In this document: positions 1 to 12,325 of the stretch, piece by piece
Position numbering within the stretch: the first letter of the stretch is position 1
How the letters are laid out: the number at the start of each line of letters is the position of its first letter
Assembly: GCF_902686445.1 (NCBI RefSeq)
Contig: NC_062232.1
Coordinates: forward strand, 72,991,440-73,055,439
Reading direction: 5' to 3'
Source: Sciurus carolinensis
Taxonomy: Eukaryota > Chordata > Mammalia > Rodentia > Sciuridae
DNA length: 64,000 nt
Position numbers and translations under genes: made by a program
Notes under the pieces: model-generated
What the model saw: the letters and a program-made list of their open reading frames with translations, nothing else
The model's database searches: none
What the model was told of the DNA's origin: nothing

Positions 1-626
1 ACGCCAAATAATAGGTTTGACCACATTCAACTTAATGAGAAAATAATGCCATTTTTCTATAGCACATAATAAAATCATATCCAAGCCTGAGTCAAAAATA
101 GTTTTATACTAGAAGTAGTTTAATGCATTCTTCATTCTAATGTTTTGTATCCTTTGTTAAAGTTTTCAGTGATGCAAATTATTTCATTCTCTAATGGTAA
201 ATTTAAAATTTTTCTGAATGTTTTCCTCATTATTATAGTGTTAGGAGACAATAAATTAACACCTGAGTGAGTCAATAATTTCATCTTGTTTTTCTGTTAT
301 ACCTTTTATAACCTCTACGAGCTCTGATTGAAATTTTTCTATATCATTTTCTCATATGATTTTCCAGCAAATAATATTTATTTTTGATGGCATTTTCCAA
401 TGTTGCTATGCAGGCAAATACATCAATTTTGAAATCAGTGATTCTTCAATCATTCAGCATTTTGAGAAATTATACTATTGAAATATAACAGGTTTCTAAG
501 TCTTATTATTTTGGAGCTATAAGGAACAAACTTATTGAATTAAGTATATATCACGCAACCAAAACCAAATTTATGCCACATAAAAATGATTTTTAAACAT
601 AAAGTGAATTTTAAGAATTCTAGTGT
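1..626. other. AT-rich stretch, no feature recognised
   Basis: All frames are closed by frequent stops and I recognise no repeat family. It may be single-copy intergenic DNA or a repeat too old to see by eye. Confidence 0.5.
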
Positions 627-844
627 ATCCTGGCATGGTGGTGCACTCCTATAATACCAGAGATTCAGTAGGCTGAGGAAGGATGATTGCAAGTTCAAAG
701 CCAGCCTTAGCAACTTAGTGAGGCCCTAAATAACTCAGCAAGACCATGTCTATAAATAAATGAAATATAAAAATGACTGGGGATGTGGCTTAGTGGTTAA
801 ACTCCCCTGGATTCAATCCCTGGTTAAAAAAAAAAAAAAAAACC
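627..844 (+). repeat. SINE, B1-dID type (B1 arm + ID arm)
   Basis: The left arm has the B1/Alu-like 'ggctgagg...gattgcaagttc' box. The right arm has the ID-like 'ctggggatgtggctta' box and 'ggattcaatccctgg', followed by a poly-A tail of about 17. The 7-base sequence ctagtgt occurs directly before (620-626) and after (845-851) the copy, as expected for a target-site duplication made by L1 machinery. Non-coding, derived from 7SL RNA and tRNA-like sequences. Confidence 0.9.
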
Positions 845-975
845 CTAGTGTGAAAACGGCATGATTAATAGAGATTATAAGAGACCTGCTTGCCAAGTAA
901 ATCTAACAGTAATAGAAAGCTATTTGTAAGCCAGATAGATATTTTACTACATAAATAGGGATTGGTTTATCATTC

Positions 976-1110
976 CTTTTTTTTTTTTTTTTTTTTTTTT
1001 GAGACAGGTCTCACTAACTAATCTTGAAATTTTGGCATCAAGCAATCCTCCCCTCTTGAACTTTCCAATATCTGGGACTACTGACATTTGCCACCATGTC
1101 TGACTGTCTA
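976..1110 (-). repeat. B1/Alu-like SINE fragment, minus strand
   Basis: A run of about 22 T is followed by 'gagacaggtctcact', then 'caagcaatcctcccctc' and a degenerate 'gggactactgacatttgccaccatg'. This is the reverse complement of a B1/7SL-type body with its poly-A tail. No ID arm is seen, so this is an older monomeric or truncated copy. Confidence 0.75.
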
Positions 1111-1974
1111 ATCAATATAGGTTTCTTTATTTTGCTTTTGTATTTTTAAATTTTTATTTTGTAAATTTATGCTATAATATTTGATGTTTCAGTGTATTTA
1201 CATAACTATTAACCAAAATCTGAAATTGACTCAGATTTAATCCAAAATAAAAGATACTTTTATTAATTTTATTCCTTATCTTGTATTTTATATATCTTGA
1301 GTTGTTTACCCTGAATATCTAATAAATTGAGATCTATGCATTTTATTAATGCTTAGAAAAAAATCAGAGTAAATAAATGAGGTCTTATGGCATTCAAATC
1401 TTAAATTTTATAAAGTAAAACTTTTTTCTTCCTCCTCTTTTTACTTACTCCTGAGCAACTTGAAGAGTTTCTTAGAAGATTTATATGCATGCTGTATAGA
1501 AAAGACAAAACAAAGATTTTTGACTTTATTTTAGAAGAAAATTTTAAGAAATCATATCGATAGATAAGGATTGAAAAACAAGACTTCTAGTAATGTTTGG
1601 CTTCTAAAATTATACTTCTATATTTTCCTTTGATTATAATTATATATATTTAAGCATTAGGAGTAGAGTTTATTCCTCTCCTCCATTTACATTTCCATAA
1701 GGAATAGAAGAAGTCCATTTTATCTCCCCAGGATAGCATTAGCTATTAGAATTAAATAATCTTTCTCAACTTTTACAATGTCACTACACTTTGAGAAAAT
1801 TCAGAGCTTATGAAAATAATTTTCCAACAAATTTTATATATGGTTTCATGTGACAAATATCTCTTTGAATTCATGCAGTTAATATATGTTCTTTGTTCAC
1901 TCTAAAAATACTATACATAATATATTTTTGTCTTATATTTATTTATAAGAGTATCATATCTAAACTGAGCTCCT
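1111..1974. other. AT-rich stretch, nothing recognised
   Basis: Very AT-rich with no long reading frame and no repeat I can name. The region around 1640-1665 is a short TA-rich run. Confidence 0.5.
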
Positions 1975-3070
1975 ACTTACAGAAACAACCCAAGGTATGT
2001 GACTTTCAATAAAACACCAAAGCTCCTAAATATATGAAGGAAACATTGGCAGAATGCAATGGAGGAATAGAGTTCTATAACAATAGTAGAAGATATCAGT
2101 ACCCCACTTTCAAATATGAATAGATAAGCCAGAAAAGAGATCAATAAAGAAATAAAGCTGTGTACATTACAGATCAATTGGACCTAACTGACATACATAG
2201 AACACTCTGCCCAAAAGCAATAGAAATTACATTTTATCAAGTACCCATGGAACATTTTCTAAGATACACAGTCATAAGACCACAAAGAAAGTCTTAATAT
2301 ATTTTAAGATTTAAATCATGCAAAGTTCTTTCCAGTCACAATAAGATGAAACTAGAAATCAACATCAGAACTCTAAGAGATTCACAATTATGTAGAAATA
2401 TACAACACCTTATGAAACAATCACTTGGTCAATGAAGAAATCCCAAGAAAATAAGGCAGCATCTTAAAACAAATTAAATTAAAAATAAAACATGCCAAAA
2501 TTTTTGTAGTGCAGTGGAGGCAGTGATGAGAGAAGTTGATAGTAATAAATGCAATTTCTAAAGAAAATGAATCTCAAATCAACAACCAAAAATTGCACCT
2601 TAACTAACTACAAAAGGAACAGCAAACTAAACCCAATTTCCATAAAGATGGAAATAAAAATTATAGCAGACAGAAATAAACAACACAATGAATAGTAAAA
2701 AAATAGAGGAAGTCAACAATGTTGAGCGACTTCTTCAAGAAGATCAACAAAATTAACAAGTATTCAAAGAAAGAGAGAAGTCTAAAATAAATTCAGAGGC
2801 AACACAGGGTGACAAATAAATTTACAAAAACAAAAAGATACTATGAAAGAATTGTATGAACAATGAAATATTAGCAAATTATGTAACTTAGATTAAATTG
2901 AAATATTCCTAGTTTACATAGTATTTAAGACTGAATAATGCAGGAAATGAAAACCTGAACAAATATATAACTATTATGAATATAGAATCAGTTATGAAAA
3001 CCTTTCCATTAAAGAAAAGCCCAGGACCTGATGGCTTTACTAAGGAAATCAACCAAATATTTTTGGCAGC
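1975..3070 (+). mobile_element. Old L1 fragment, ORF2 endonuclease to RT start
   Basis: Successive stretches follow the L1 ORF2 order on the plus strand. First comes the part around the GDF motif ('ataccccactttcaa', 2099-2113), then 'ttggacctaactgacatacat' (2177-2197), then the region before the reverse transcriptase ('aggacctgatggcttta', near 3023). Many stops and indels show long decay. Both ends are missing and no poly-A tail is present. It resembles the ancient mammalian L1M lineage more than the younger squirrel L1 copies here. Confidence 0.8.
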
Positions 3071-3570
3071 TTATTAATATATCAGATAACTCTATCTATG
3101 CTGATTTTTCCCTGTGTCTTCTGATGTATTCCATTGGTCTTCATGTCTGTTTTGTAGCAACATAATGCTTCTCTCTAATGTATCTCTATAGTTTTAATGT
3201 TTGGAATTGCTTTGGCTCTTCTGAATCTTTTATTCCTCAATATAAGTGTTAGGACTGAGTTCCTAGTTCTGTGAATAATATCATTTATTCTATAGGTCAT
3301 TTTTTTGGTAGAATTACCATTTGATAATATTAATTCCACCTATTCAAGAACCTGGTAGATCTTTCATCTTTGAAGGTCTTTTACAATTCCATTTTTCAGT
3401 GTTTTGTAGAGATGTTTCATCTCCTTGGTTAGACTTATTCCTAGTTTCTATTTAGGCTATTGATAATCAATTTGTTTTTCTGATTTCACTTTCAGAAGTC
3501 ACTATTGGAAAATAGGAAAGTTATTGATTTTGTATATTGATATGTTATCTTGAAATGTAGTCAAATTAGT

Positions 3571-3780
3571 TGATCAGCTATATATGTATATATATATGCT
3601 ACATACATGCTATGTATATTTATTATAATATATATACTATATTGTATATATAATACTGTAATACATAATATATATTACATATAACATATATTGCATATAC
3701 TATATTATATGTATACTATAATATATACTATATTGTATATTAATAATATTTATGCATAATATATATTATATATTTTATCA
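3571..3780. repeat. AT-rich expansion, (TA)n-like
   Basis: About 210 bases of imperfect ta/tat/tata units lie inside the old minus-strand L1. The corresponding place in other L1 copies has no such tract, so it grew in place or was inserted. Confidence 0.8.
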
Positions 3781-4042
3781 TGTTATCAGTAAAGGTATTT
3801 TCACATTCATTTTTTTTAAGAACTTTCTCCTTAAATTTTCTTTTCTTGTCTGATTACTATGGTTATATTTTTAAGGACCATGCTACGATGCTGAATAAGT
3901 GTTGAGGATAAAAATTCTTGTCTTGTTTGTATTTCAGAGGATATTTTTTCAGTTTTTCTCTGTTTAGTATGATGTTGGTTTTGTGTTTGTCATATATAAC
4001 CTTTGCGATGTTGGAGTAATTTCCTTCTTTCCCAAATTTTTT

Positions 4043-4240
4043 CAGAATTGAACCCAGGTGCTTAATCACTAAGCTACATCCCCATGTCATTTTAATGTTT
4101 TTTTTTTTTTTTTAGTTTTGATACAGGGTCTCACTAAGTTGCTTAGGATCTCATTACGTTGCTGAGCTGTCTTTGAACTTGCAATTCTTCGGCCTCAGCC
4201 TCCCAAGTGGCTGAGATTATAGGTATGTGGCACTGCACAT
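4043..4240 (-). repeat. SINE, B1-dID type, minus strand
   Basis: Reverse-strand ID arm ('aattgaacccaggtgctt', 'aagctacatccccatg'), then a T-run, then the B1 arm ('cagggtctcactaagttgct', 'ggcctcagcctcccaag'). It is nested inside the old L1, whose sequence resumes right after. Confidence 0.9.
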
Positions 4241-4344
4241 GCCTCTTTAATGTTTTTAACATGAACGGGTACTGGATTGTGGTGAAGACTTTCTTGGTGT
4301 CTTTTGAGATGATCATTTAATTTTTGCCTATTATTATTACCATT

Positions 4345-4563
4345 ATTATTTTAATGCTGGGGTTTAACCCAGGGACGCATAAACACAGAACGCAATTCTT
4401 AGCTGTTTGTTTGCTTGTGTTTGTTTGTTTTCTTTTGAGACAGGGTCTCACTAAGTTGCTTAGGGCCTTGCTAAGTTCAAGACTGGCTCTGAACTTGGAA
4501 TCCTCTTGCCTCAGCCTCCTAACTTTCAGGAATTGCAGGCCTGTGCCACCACTTCCAGCTACC
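4345..4563 (-). repeat. SINE, B1-dID type, minus strand, second copy
   Basis: Same architecture as the copy about 100 bases upstream. The ID arm is degenerate ('ggggtttaacccaggga'). The B1 arm is well kept ('gagacagggtctcactaag', 'cctcagcctcctaa'). A tttg-rich linker joins the arms. Two independent insertions therefore hit the same old L1 within about 300 bases. Confidence 0.88.
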
Positions 4564-7500
4564 CATAATTCTATTTATATGATTAATAGAATTTACTGAT
4601 TTGCATGTGCCAAAACAACCTCATATTCCTTTAATGAAACTAACCTGATAATGGTATACAATCTTCTTAATATGTATTTTAATGTACATTTCTATTATTT
4701 CATGAAGGGTTTTTGCATCTACATTCATCAGGATATAGCTTTTTTTTTAATTTAATGTATCCTTTTGTAGCTTTGGTATCAGAGTGATAACTAGCTTCAT
4801 ACAATGAATTTTGCAATGTTCCCTCACTTTCTATTTTATGGGTATTTAAAAAAATTTTCTTATTAATGCATTATAGTTTTACATAATATTGGAGTTCATT
4901 TTGACTTAATTATAAAAATATGGAATATAATTTGCTCCTATTCATTCCCCAGTATTTTTATTTTCTCACCCATTTCCCTTTCCCTCTTTTCTTCTCTCTC
5001 TACTCTACTGGTCTTGCTTCTATTTATTTACAGTTTTCTTTTAATTAGTGCTTTATATATATACATAAAGACAAAGTTCACTGTGAAGAATTCATATATG
5101 CACATTGAATGGTTTAGTTAATTTCATTCTACCATTCCTCCTTTTTTCTGTCCCTCCCCCATCCTATTATTCTCTTCCATTGATTGCCCTCCTATTTTAA
5201 TGAAATTACACCCATTTTTTCCAACTTCAGTCTAGCTCCTGCATATGAGAGAAAACATTTGAACCTTGACTTTCTGAGACTGACACATTTCATTTAGCAT
5301 GATATTCTTCAATTATGTCCATTTACCAGCAAATGCATAATTTAATTCTTCTTTATGGCTGAGTAAAACTATTGTGCACGTGTGCTACATTTTTTTCTAT
5401 CTATTCATATATTGGTGGGTATCTGTTTTTTTCCATAATGTGGTTATTGTGAACTATGTTACTATAAAACATTGATGTTGTTGTATCACTATAGTATGCT
5501 GATTTTAGTACTTTTGGATGAATATTGAGGAATGGAATAGTGGATTGATTATATGGGGGTTCCATTTGTAGTCTTTTGAGAAAACTCCATACTTCTTTCC
5601 AGAGTCATTGTACTAGTTTGAAATTCCAATCACAATATATGAATGTTTCTCTTCCCCCACATCCTTGCCAGCATTTATCATTATGTGCATTATTTTTTTT
5701 CCACTACAGCCTTAGGGAAAACAGACAGGTAGCTGAAGAGGGTCAAGATGAGTCTAGGGTCTTGTTGTATTTGTATTCTTCTCTATTCTAAATAATTTTC
5801 ATTCTGATTGAACTGTGATGAAATCTCAATGAATTTTTTATGGGTTTCCATGATTGCTAGAGATGTTGAATAGTTTTTCATATATTTATTGGTTATATGT
5901 ATTTCCTTTTTCGAGAAGGGTATGTTTAGTTCTTTTGCCCACTTATTGTTTGGGTTATTTGGTTTTTTTAATTGGTGTTAAGTTTTTTGAGTTCTTTATA
6001 AAGTCTTATCTAAGGAGCAGTCAAGAAATATATTTTCCAACTACTCTTTCTTTTCACTTTTTAATTTTTTTTCCTTCTCACTTTATATATCCTTTATTGA
6101 GCATAGCTTTTTAATTTGATGCCATGCCTCTAATTAATTCTTAATATGACTTCTTGGGCTTTAGAAGTCTTAGGATCAGTATCTATGCCAACATTTTGGA
6201 TTGTTTATCATACGTTTTCTTCTAGCAGTTATAAAGTTTCTGGTATAAATTTTAGGTGTTTCATTCACTTTGAATTCACTTTTAATCAGTGTGAGAGACA
6301 GGATCAAGTTTCATTCTTCTACATATGGATATCCAGTTTTCCCAGCACCATTTGTTAAAAAGACTACTGTTTTCCCCAGTGTATGTTTTTGTCAACTTTG
6401 TCAAGTATCAGTTGCTTATCTATGTGGATTTATCTCCGTTTCTTCTATTCTATTGCATTGATCTTCATGCCTGGTTTGGTGTTAATATCTTGATTAATCT
6501 TTTACTACAGCTCTGTAATGTAATTCGAGGTTCAGTATTATAATGCCCCAGCTTACCACTTCTTTCTCAGGATTCCTTTGACTATTCTGGGTCTCTTATT
6601 TTTCAAAATAAATTTTAGAACTGTTTTTTCTAGTTCTGGGAAGAATGTCCTTGGTATTTGAATGGGGGTTGCATTGAATCTGTATAATGCTTTTGATAAT
6701 ATGGTTTTTTGGCAATAATAAACATTCTGCCTTTACTAGTTAGTACATGGCATGTCTTTCCATCTTCTAAGATATTTTTCAATTTTACACTTCAATATTC
6801 TAATTTCCATTGTAGGAGTCTTTTACCTTTTTATTATTTTTTTCCCAAATTTCTTTGATGTTATTTTGAATAGGATAGTTTTCCTAATTTATTTCTCAGA
6901 AGATATATTATTTGATTATATGAAACAATCTATTTATATATGCTGCTTTTGTGCCCTGCTATATTTCTAAATTTCTCTTTTAGCACTGGAAGTCTCTTGG
7001 AGGAGTTATTTGGTTATTTTTTTTAAAAATGATCCTGTCATAAGCATGTTTTTCTGCCCTAAAACATAAATGTAGTTTGCCAATATATTTTTAAGAATTA
7101 TTGCATTTTTGTTCATCAGAATTATTGGTCTGAAATTTTCTTTACTTGATGTGTTTTTGTGTACTTTTGGGTATCAGTATGATACTGACTTTATAGATTA
7201 TATTTGGCAGTTTCCCCTCCTTTTGTATTTCATGGAATAATTTGAGAAACATAGACATTAATTCTCCTTATAATATCTTTTAGAACTTAGTTGAGAATCC
7301 AACTGATCCTGAAATTTGCTTTATTGGAATGTTTGTATTTGCTGCCTCCATTTCAGTGCTCAATATTGGTTTGTTAAATTTTTCCATATCTGCATGATTC
7401 AATTTGAATAAATCATACGTGCACAGAAATTTATAAATATCTTCAAGATTTTCTATTTTATTGGAGTATAAATTATCAAAGTAATTTCTGATGATCCTCT

Positions 7501-7678
7501 GGATTTTTGAAGTATGTATGTTTATAATACTTTTTTTATCTTTAACTTTATTGATTTGGATCTTCTCTCTCTTAGGATTGCTAAAAGTTTGTCAGTCTTC
7601 TTCATCTTTTTAAGGATGTTTGGTCCCTGTTTATATGTTATTCTGAATTTCACTAATTTCATCTCAGTATTAATTATA

Positions 7679-7882
7679 TCCTAGGATTGAACTCAAGGAC
7701 AATCGACCACTGAACCATATTCCCAGCCCTTTTTTTTGTTTTTTTGTATTTTATTTAGAGACCAGGTCTCATTGAGTTGCTTAGTGCATCGCTTTTGCTG
7801 AGGCTGGCTTTAAACTCGAAATTCTCCTGCCTCAGTCACCCAAGCAACTGGGATTACAGGCGTGTGTCACTGCACATGGTCT
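7679..7882 (-). repeat. SINE, B1-dID type, minus strand
   Basis: Reverse ID arm ('ggattgaactcaagga', 'cactgaaccatattcccag'), a T-rich linker, then the reverse B1 arm ('gaccaggtctcattgagttg', 'cctgcctcagtcacccaag', 'gggattacaggcgtg'). It is nested in the ORF2 remnant of the minus-strand L1. Confidence 0.9.
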
Positions 7883-8739
7883 ACTTATTTTAAATTAGTT
7901 GTTCTTTTTTTTTGGAGTCTTGAGGTATACTGTTAGATTACTTGTTCTGTATCTTTCTATAATGTAAATGTAGGAACTCAGTGCACTAAATTTTCCTTTT
8001 AGAACTGATTTAATACTGTTCCAGAGATTTCAATATGTTGTATCTCTATACTCATTTGTTTTTAAGTATAGTTTTTAATACCCAGACTTCTTCTGTGATC
8101 AATTTCTTATTCAACATTGTATGAATTAATCTCAAAGTATTAGAATGATTTCTGCTTTTTACCTTGTAATTGATTCTAATTTCATTCCATGATAATCTGA
8201 CAGGATGCAAGGAATTAATTCTATATTTTTGTATTGGCTAACGCTTGCTTTGTGTCTTAAAATGGGGACCATTTTTGAAAAAGTTTCATGTGTCACTGAA
8301 AGGAAAGTGAATTCAGTTGTCAATTGATAAAATATTATGTAGATGTCTGTTTGGTTCATTTGATTAAGTGATTTTTTACCTTCTAAAGAATCTTATTTTA
8401 TATACGGTTGATTTACCTAATAGTGAAATATGTGTTAAAATCACCTAGTATTATTGTATTTTGATATATTTGGATCTTTATATTGAGAAGAATTTGTTTT
8501 CTGTATATACATGCACCATTTTGGGGGGGCAGTCATTATATCTCATTTTTGGATGATTCCCTTAAACATCACAAAATGACCTTCATATCTCTTTTGATTT
8601 ATTTTTATTTGAAGTCTACTTTTCTGAAATGAAAGCAGATATCCCTACTTGGTTGTGGTTGCCATTTGCATGATATATCTTTTTCCACCATTTTGCCTTC
8701 AGTCTGTGGATGTCTTTGGTGATAAGGTAAATCTCTCAT

Positions 8740-8742
<3 letters not shown>

Positions 8743-8792
<50 letters not shown>
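8743..8792. repeat. (TA)n microsatellite
   Basis: An uninterrupted at/ta run of about 50 bases inside the L1 ORF2 remnant. A spurious reading frame across it (8605-8868, minus) gives alternating Ile-Tyr and has no meaning. Likely length-variable. Confidence 0.95.
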
Positions 8793-8794
<2 letters not shown>

Positions 8795-8999
8795 TTAGGG
8801 CTTGTATCTACTATTACAATCTGTGAAATTATGCATTTGGTTGAAGAGTTTATACAACTTACATTCACTGTTATTATAGAATAATGATTTTTATTTCCTG
8901 CCCTTTTGGTTTATTTCTAATGCTTAATGCAGACGTCTTTCTCCTTTAATTTTTTTTTATTCTAGTGCAATTCACTCTTACGTCAGTTTTCCTTTTTAT

Positions 9000-9708
9000 T
9001 TTTTATTTCTTCTGCATCAGATTTGTCATTGAGTATGTTTTATAATACAGGCATAGTGGTTATGAATTCTTTTATTTTCTGATTTTATCGAAGGTTTTAT
9101 TGCATATTCAATTCTGAGGGATAACTTTGCTAGATATAACAATCTTGATTGGCACCCATTTTTCTTCAGGTGTTGTATTAAGAAGTCAGTTGAAATTTGA
9201 ATGGGTTTAACTGTAAATGTGACCTGTAACTTTTCTCTTGCAGGTTTTAAGATTTTATCTCTATTCCATATATTATACATTTTCATGTTTCTTGGAGAGG
9301 TTTATTTAAAATATTTTCTCTTTGGATATATAACTCTGGTATTTGCATTTTCATCATGATCCCTTAGCTTTTCTTCTTTATTGTTGACTTTATTTTCTGG
9401 ATTACATACTTTGTCCTCTGGCATGAGAACTTTTCTTGAAAATGGCCTAATCTATCATTGCTGTTTTCTATTATATTTTTAGTTTGATTTATTGAGTATT
9501 TCATTTCCAAGAGTTCTGGTTTCACTTTTCTTTTTAAGAATCTCTCCCTCTTTATTGAAATTATCTTTTCATATTTTAGCTCATTGAACATTTTAACTAT
9601 AGACTTTCTAAATTCTTTCTCTGACATTTCCTTCACTATGGTGTCAATGGGATCTGTTGTTGAAGTTTTATGGTGTATTTGGGTTGAATTGTTTTCTTGA
9701 ATTTTCAT
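9000..9708 (-). pseudogene. L1 ORF1 pseudogene
   Basis: L1 ORF1 encodes an RNA-binding trimeric chaperone with an N-terminal coiled coil, an RRM and a C-terminal domain. Two open pieces remain. The N-terminal part (9708-9364, 114 codons) contains 'EMSEKEFR', shared with the other ORF1 copies here. The C-terminal part (9286-9026, 86 codons) contains 'NRDKILKPAREK' and 'KKNGCQSRLLYLAKL'. The middle is out of frame or degraded. The ATG at 9708 corresponds to the region just after the normal start. Non-functional. Confidence 0.85.
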
Positions 9709-10115
9709 ATTGCTTGTATATCTACCTATGTGATGGGCTGATTATTGCTTCCACTTTTATGCAAGCAGCTATATTCAGGGAGCTTCTTTTTCTTAGGAGT
9801 CCTTGAATGGGGAAATGTCCAGGTATTGGTACTTATAATCAGCATATTTGCTTTACTGTTGCAAGAATTGGCACCACTTTAAAAAAATGTGATACTCTCT
9901 GATGCAATATTTTATTTCATGTTCTATTTTGCTTATAACTAAAACAATCAGGCTCCTCAGAATATATTTTTTTCACTTACTGGCTTCTGTTATATCCAGC
10001 TTTCTCTTTCATCTTCTTTCATTCTCTGCTCCAAGTTTTGCACATAGTTATTCTTTTCCTGATCGCTGAAATGTGTCTGTTTTGTTTTCTCCTTCTTTCT
10101 TTTACCTGTTTTCCT

Positions 10116-10870
10116 TTTTTAAAATTTATTTATTTTTAAATTTTTTAGAGACAGCATTTTGATTCATTGTACACAAATGGGGTACGTTTTTCAGTTCTAT
10201 GGTTGTGCACTATGTAGATTCACCCCATTCATATAATCATACATATACATAGGTTAATGATGTCTGTCTCTTTCTACCATTTTTCCTACCCTCTCCCTCT
10301 CATTTCCCTCTAAGTAATCTAAAGTTCCTTCATTCTTCTCTCAACCTCACCCCTCCCACCTCCATTATATATCATCATCCACTTATCAGGGAAAACATTC
10401 AACCTTTTGTATTTTCGGATTGGCTTATTTCACAGCATGATATTCTCTAATTCCAATTCCACCCATTTATCTGCACATGTCATTATATTATTCTTCTTTG
10501 TGGCCCACTAATATTCCATTGTGTATATATACTACAGTTTCTTTATCCATTCATCTGTCAAATGGCAGTCAATCAATAATGTGAAAAGAGAGTAGATGGA
10601 GTGGGAGAAAATCTTTTCCATGCATACTTCAGATAGAGCACTAATCTTCAGATAGAGCAGTGTGGAGATTCCTCAGAAAAATTGGAATGGACCTGCCTTT
10701 TGACCCAGTTATCCCACTCCTCGGTTTATGTCCAAACGACTTAAAATTAGCATACTACAGTAACGCAGCCACATCGATGTTTATAGTAGCTCAAGTCACA
10801 ATAGCTAGATTGTGGAATCAACCTAGATGCCCTTCAACAGATGAATGGATAAAGAAACTGTGGTATATAT
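10116..10870 (-). mobile_element. Twin-primed (5'-inverted) L1 insertion
   Basis: The left part (10116-about 10562) is L1 3' UTR plus ORF2 end on the minus strand, starting with an A/T-rich tail. The right part (about 10573-10870) is L1 ORF2 on the plus strand. The host sequence acctgttttc appears on both sides (10107 and 10871), giving a target-site duplication of about 14 bases. Opposite halves with a shared duplication are the signature of twin priming. Inside the plus part the sequence jumps about 330 L1 bases at 10640-10660, with cttcagatagagca duplicated there. An 80-codon frame at 10660-10902 is ORF2 C-terminal sequence only. Confidence 0.88.
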
Positions 10871-11289
10871 ACCTGTTTTCTTTTAAGGGATATAAATTGT
10901 AAGAAATCTTTGAATTCTCCTTCAGCCCTTACATGAAAATATTAGAAGTCTCATGGAAGAACTCTCAAGCCCATTCTAAATGCAGCTACAATTATTTCTG
11001 TTTTCTCTGACTCATTCAGTGTGTATAGAGAGTGATGAGATTCAAAAATTTCTCTCCATGAAATTAATATTTGGATAATTTTTCTAATTCAAAAGCACAC
11101 AATTTTTCTGCTCTATTCCAGGTATGTTGGTCCAGAGTCCCACTGCCTCTTCCATACTTGGAGCTGCAGATACAGAGACAAAGGCAGGAGTTGTAAGATT
11201 GTAGCACTGAGAGACAAGCACAGGTTGCCTGCCAAGCCAGCTTACAACTTCTCTATTCCCACCATCCTCAGTACCAACACTGTGGAGTT

Positions 11290-12325
11290 TCTTCCTTTTT
11301 AAATGTCTGTTAGAATTCATCGGAGAATCCATCTTGTTCCAGGTTTTTCTGTGTGGAAGGCATTTTATTAATACTTCAATCTCCTTGTTTGTTATTTTTC
11401 TGTTGAGATTTTTCTATATCCTTTTGGTTCAATTTCGGTAGGCTATATGGGTCTAGAAATGCATCAATATATTCTGGATTCTCCAATATTATTCAAGAAT
11501 ATGAACTGAAAATAGTCTGTAATTAACCTGTGCATTTCAGAGATGTCTATGGTGATAGCCCCTTTTTCATCTCTATTTTTGTTGATATGAGTCTTATTTC
11601 TTTTTCTTTTGGCTAGTTTGGCTAATAGTTTGTCACACATGCTTATCTTTTCAAAGAACCAACACTTTGTTGCAATGATCATTTGTATACTATGTTTATT
11701 CTCCATTTATAAATTTTGGCTATGATCTCAATTATTTCCTGTTTTCTATTTGTTTTGGAATTAGTTTGTCCCTGCTTTTTCAGGGCCTTGATATGTAATT
11801 TTAGATTATTTATTTGGAGCTTTATATTTATTTAAGAAGCACTGAATGATATGTATGTTCCCTTTAAGAGCACACTCATGGTGTCCCACATTTTGATGTA
11901 TTGAATAATTATTCTCATTTGATTCAATGCAATTTTAAATTGCGCTTTTCATTGCTTCTATGATCATTGCTCATTCAAAAGTGTACTTTTCAAAAGTCAT
12001 GTGTTTATGTGATGTCTATATTTTTTGCTGTTGATATCTAATTTCAGTTCACGATGCTCTTATAAGATGCATACCATTATATTGTGGTTTTTCCATTTTT
12101 TAAAATTTATTTGTAATCTAATATGTGATCTATTTTGGAGACAATTTTATGAGCAGCTGACAAGAAAGTAAATTCAGTTTCTGATGGATTAAATATTCTA
12201 TAGATATATGTTAGGTCATTTTGATTCACAATTTTACTTAAGTCAGAATTATCTTTTTGGTTTCACATCTGGATGCGCTGTCCATTACTGACAGAGGTGT
12301 GTTAAAATCATTTTGGGAGCTCACA
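11290..12325 (-). mobile_element. Old L1 fragment, minus strand (RT start to endonuclease)
   Basis: Reverse-strand ORF2 sequence runs from the pre-RT part ('ggagaatccatcttgttcc', near 11322) through the spacer ('ttggctagtttggctaata') to the endonuclease ('tggtgtcccacattttgat', near 11879; 'gacagaggtgtgttaaaat', near 12291). Many stops; both ends are missing. It is more diverged than the neighbouring squirrel L1s. Confidence 0.75.

Larger units (their letters stand above)
3075..4855 (-). mobile_element. Old L1 fragment, RT region, minus strand
   Basis: Read in reverse, this is L1 ORF2 reverse transcriptase sequence. Examples are 'gaattaccatttgataata' near 3310, 'tcttgtctgattactatgg' near 3843, and 'tttggtatcagagtgataa' near 4773. 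It is interrupted by an AT-rich expansion (3571-3780) and two minus-strand SINEs (4043-4240, 4345-4563), with L1 sequence resuming after each. One frame stays open for 75 codons at 3863-4090, but it runs into the SINE and is not a gene. Confidence 0.8.
5230..8930 (-). pseudogene. L1 ORF2 pseudogene (endonuclease + reverse transcriptase)
   Basis: Intact L1 ORF2 encodes a protein of roughly 1,270 residues with an APE-type endonuclease, a reverse transcriptase and a Cys-rich C-terminus. Here the order of segments is kept, but many stops and frameshifts break it. A SINE and a (TA)n tract add length. Around 7020-7090 the sequence passes from the neighbourhood of the FADD active-site box ('gatcctgtcataagca') almost directly to a region several hundred bases away in the sister copies, so the polymerase core is deleted. 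It cannot be functional. Confidence 0.75.
4857..11290 (-). mobile_element. Near full-length L1, minus strand, heavily interrupted
   Basis: Reading right to left: 5' UTR (about 11290-9720, split by a twin-primed L1), ORF1 remnant (9708-9000), ORF2 remnant (about 8930-5230), and a pyrimidine-rich 3' UTR (5230-4857). The 3' UTR matches those of the other squirrel L1 copies here ('ttctctgagactgacac' type, 'catgatattctt'). Later insertions are a SINE at 7679, (TA)n at 8743 and an L1 at 10116. A stretch of about 65 bases at 5702-5768 has no counterpart in the sister L1s. The outer 5' limit is uncertain. Confidence 0.82.

Noticed and set aside
8605..8868. 87-codon frame with an Ile-Tyr repeat
   Set aside because: Read-through of a (TA)n microsatellite inside an L1 remnant.
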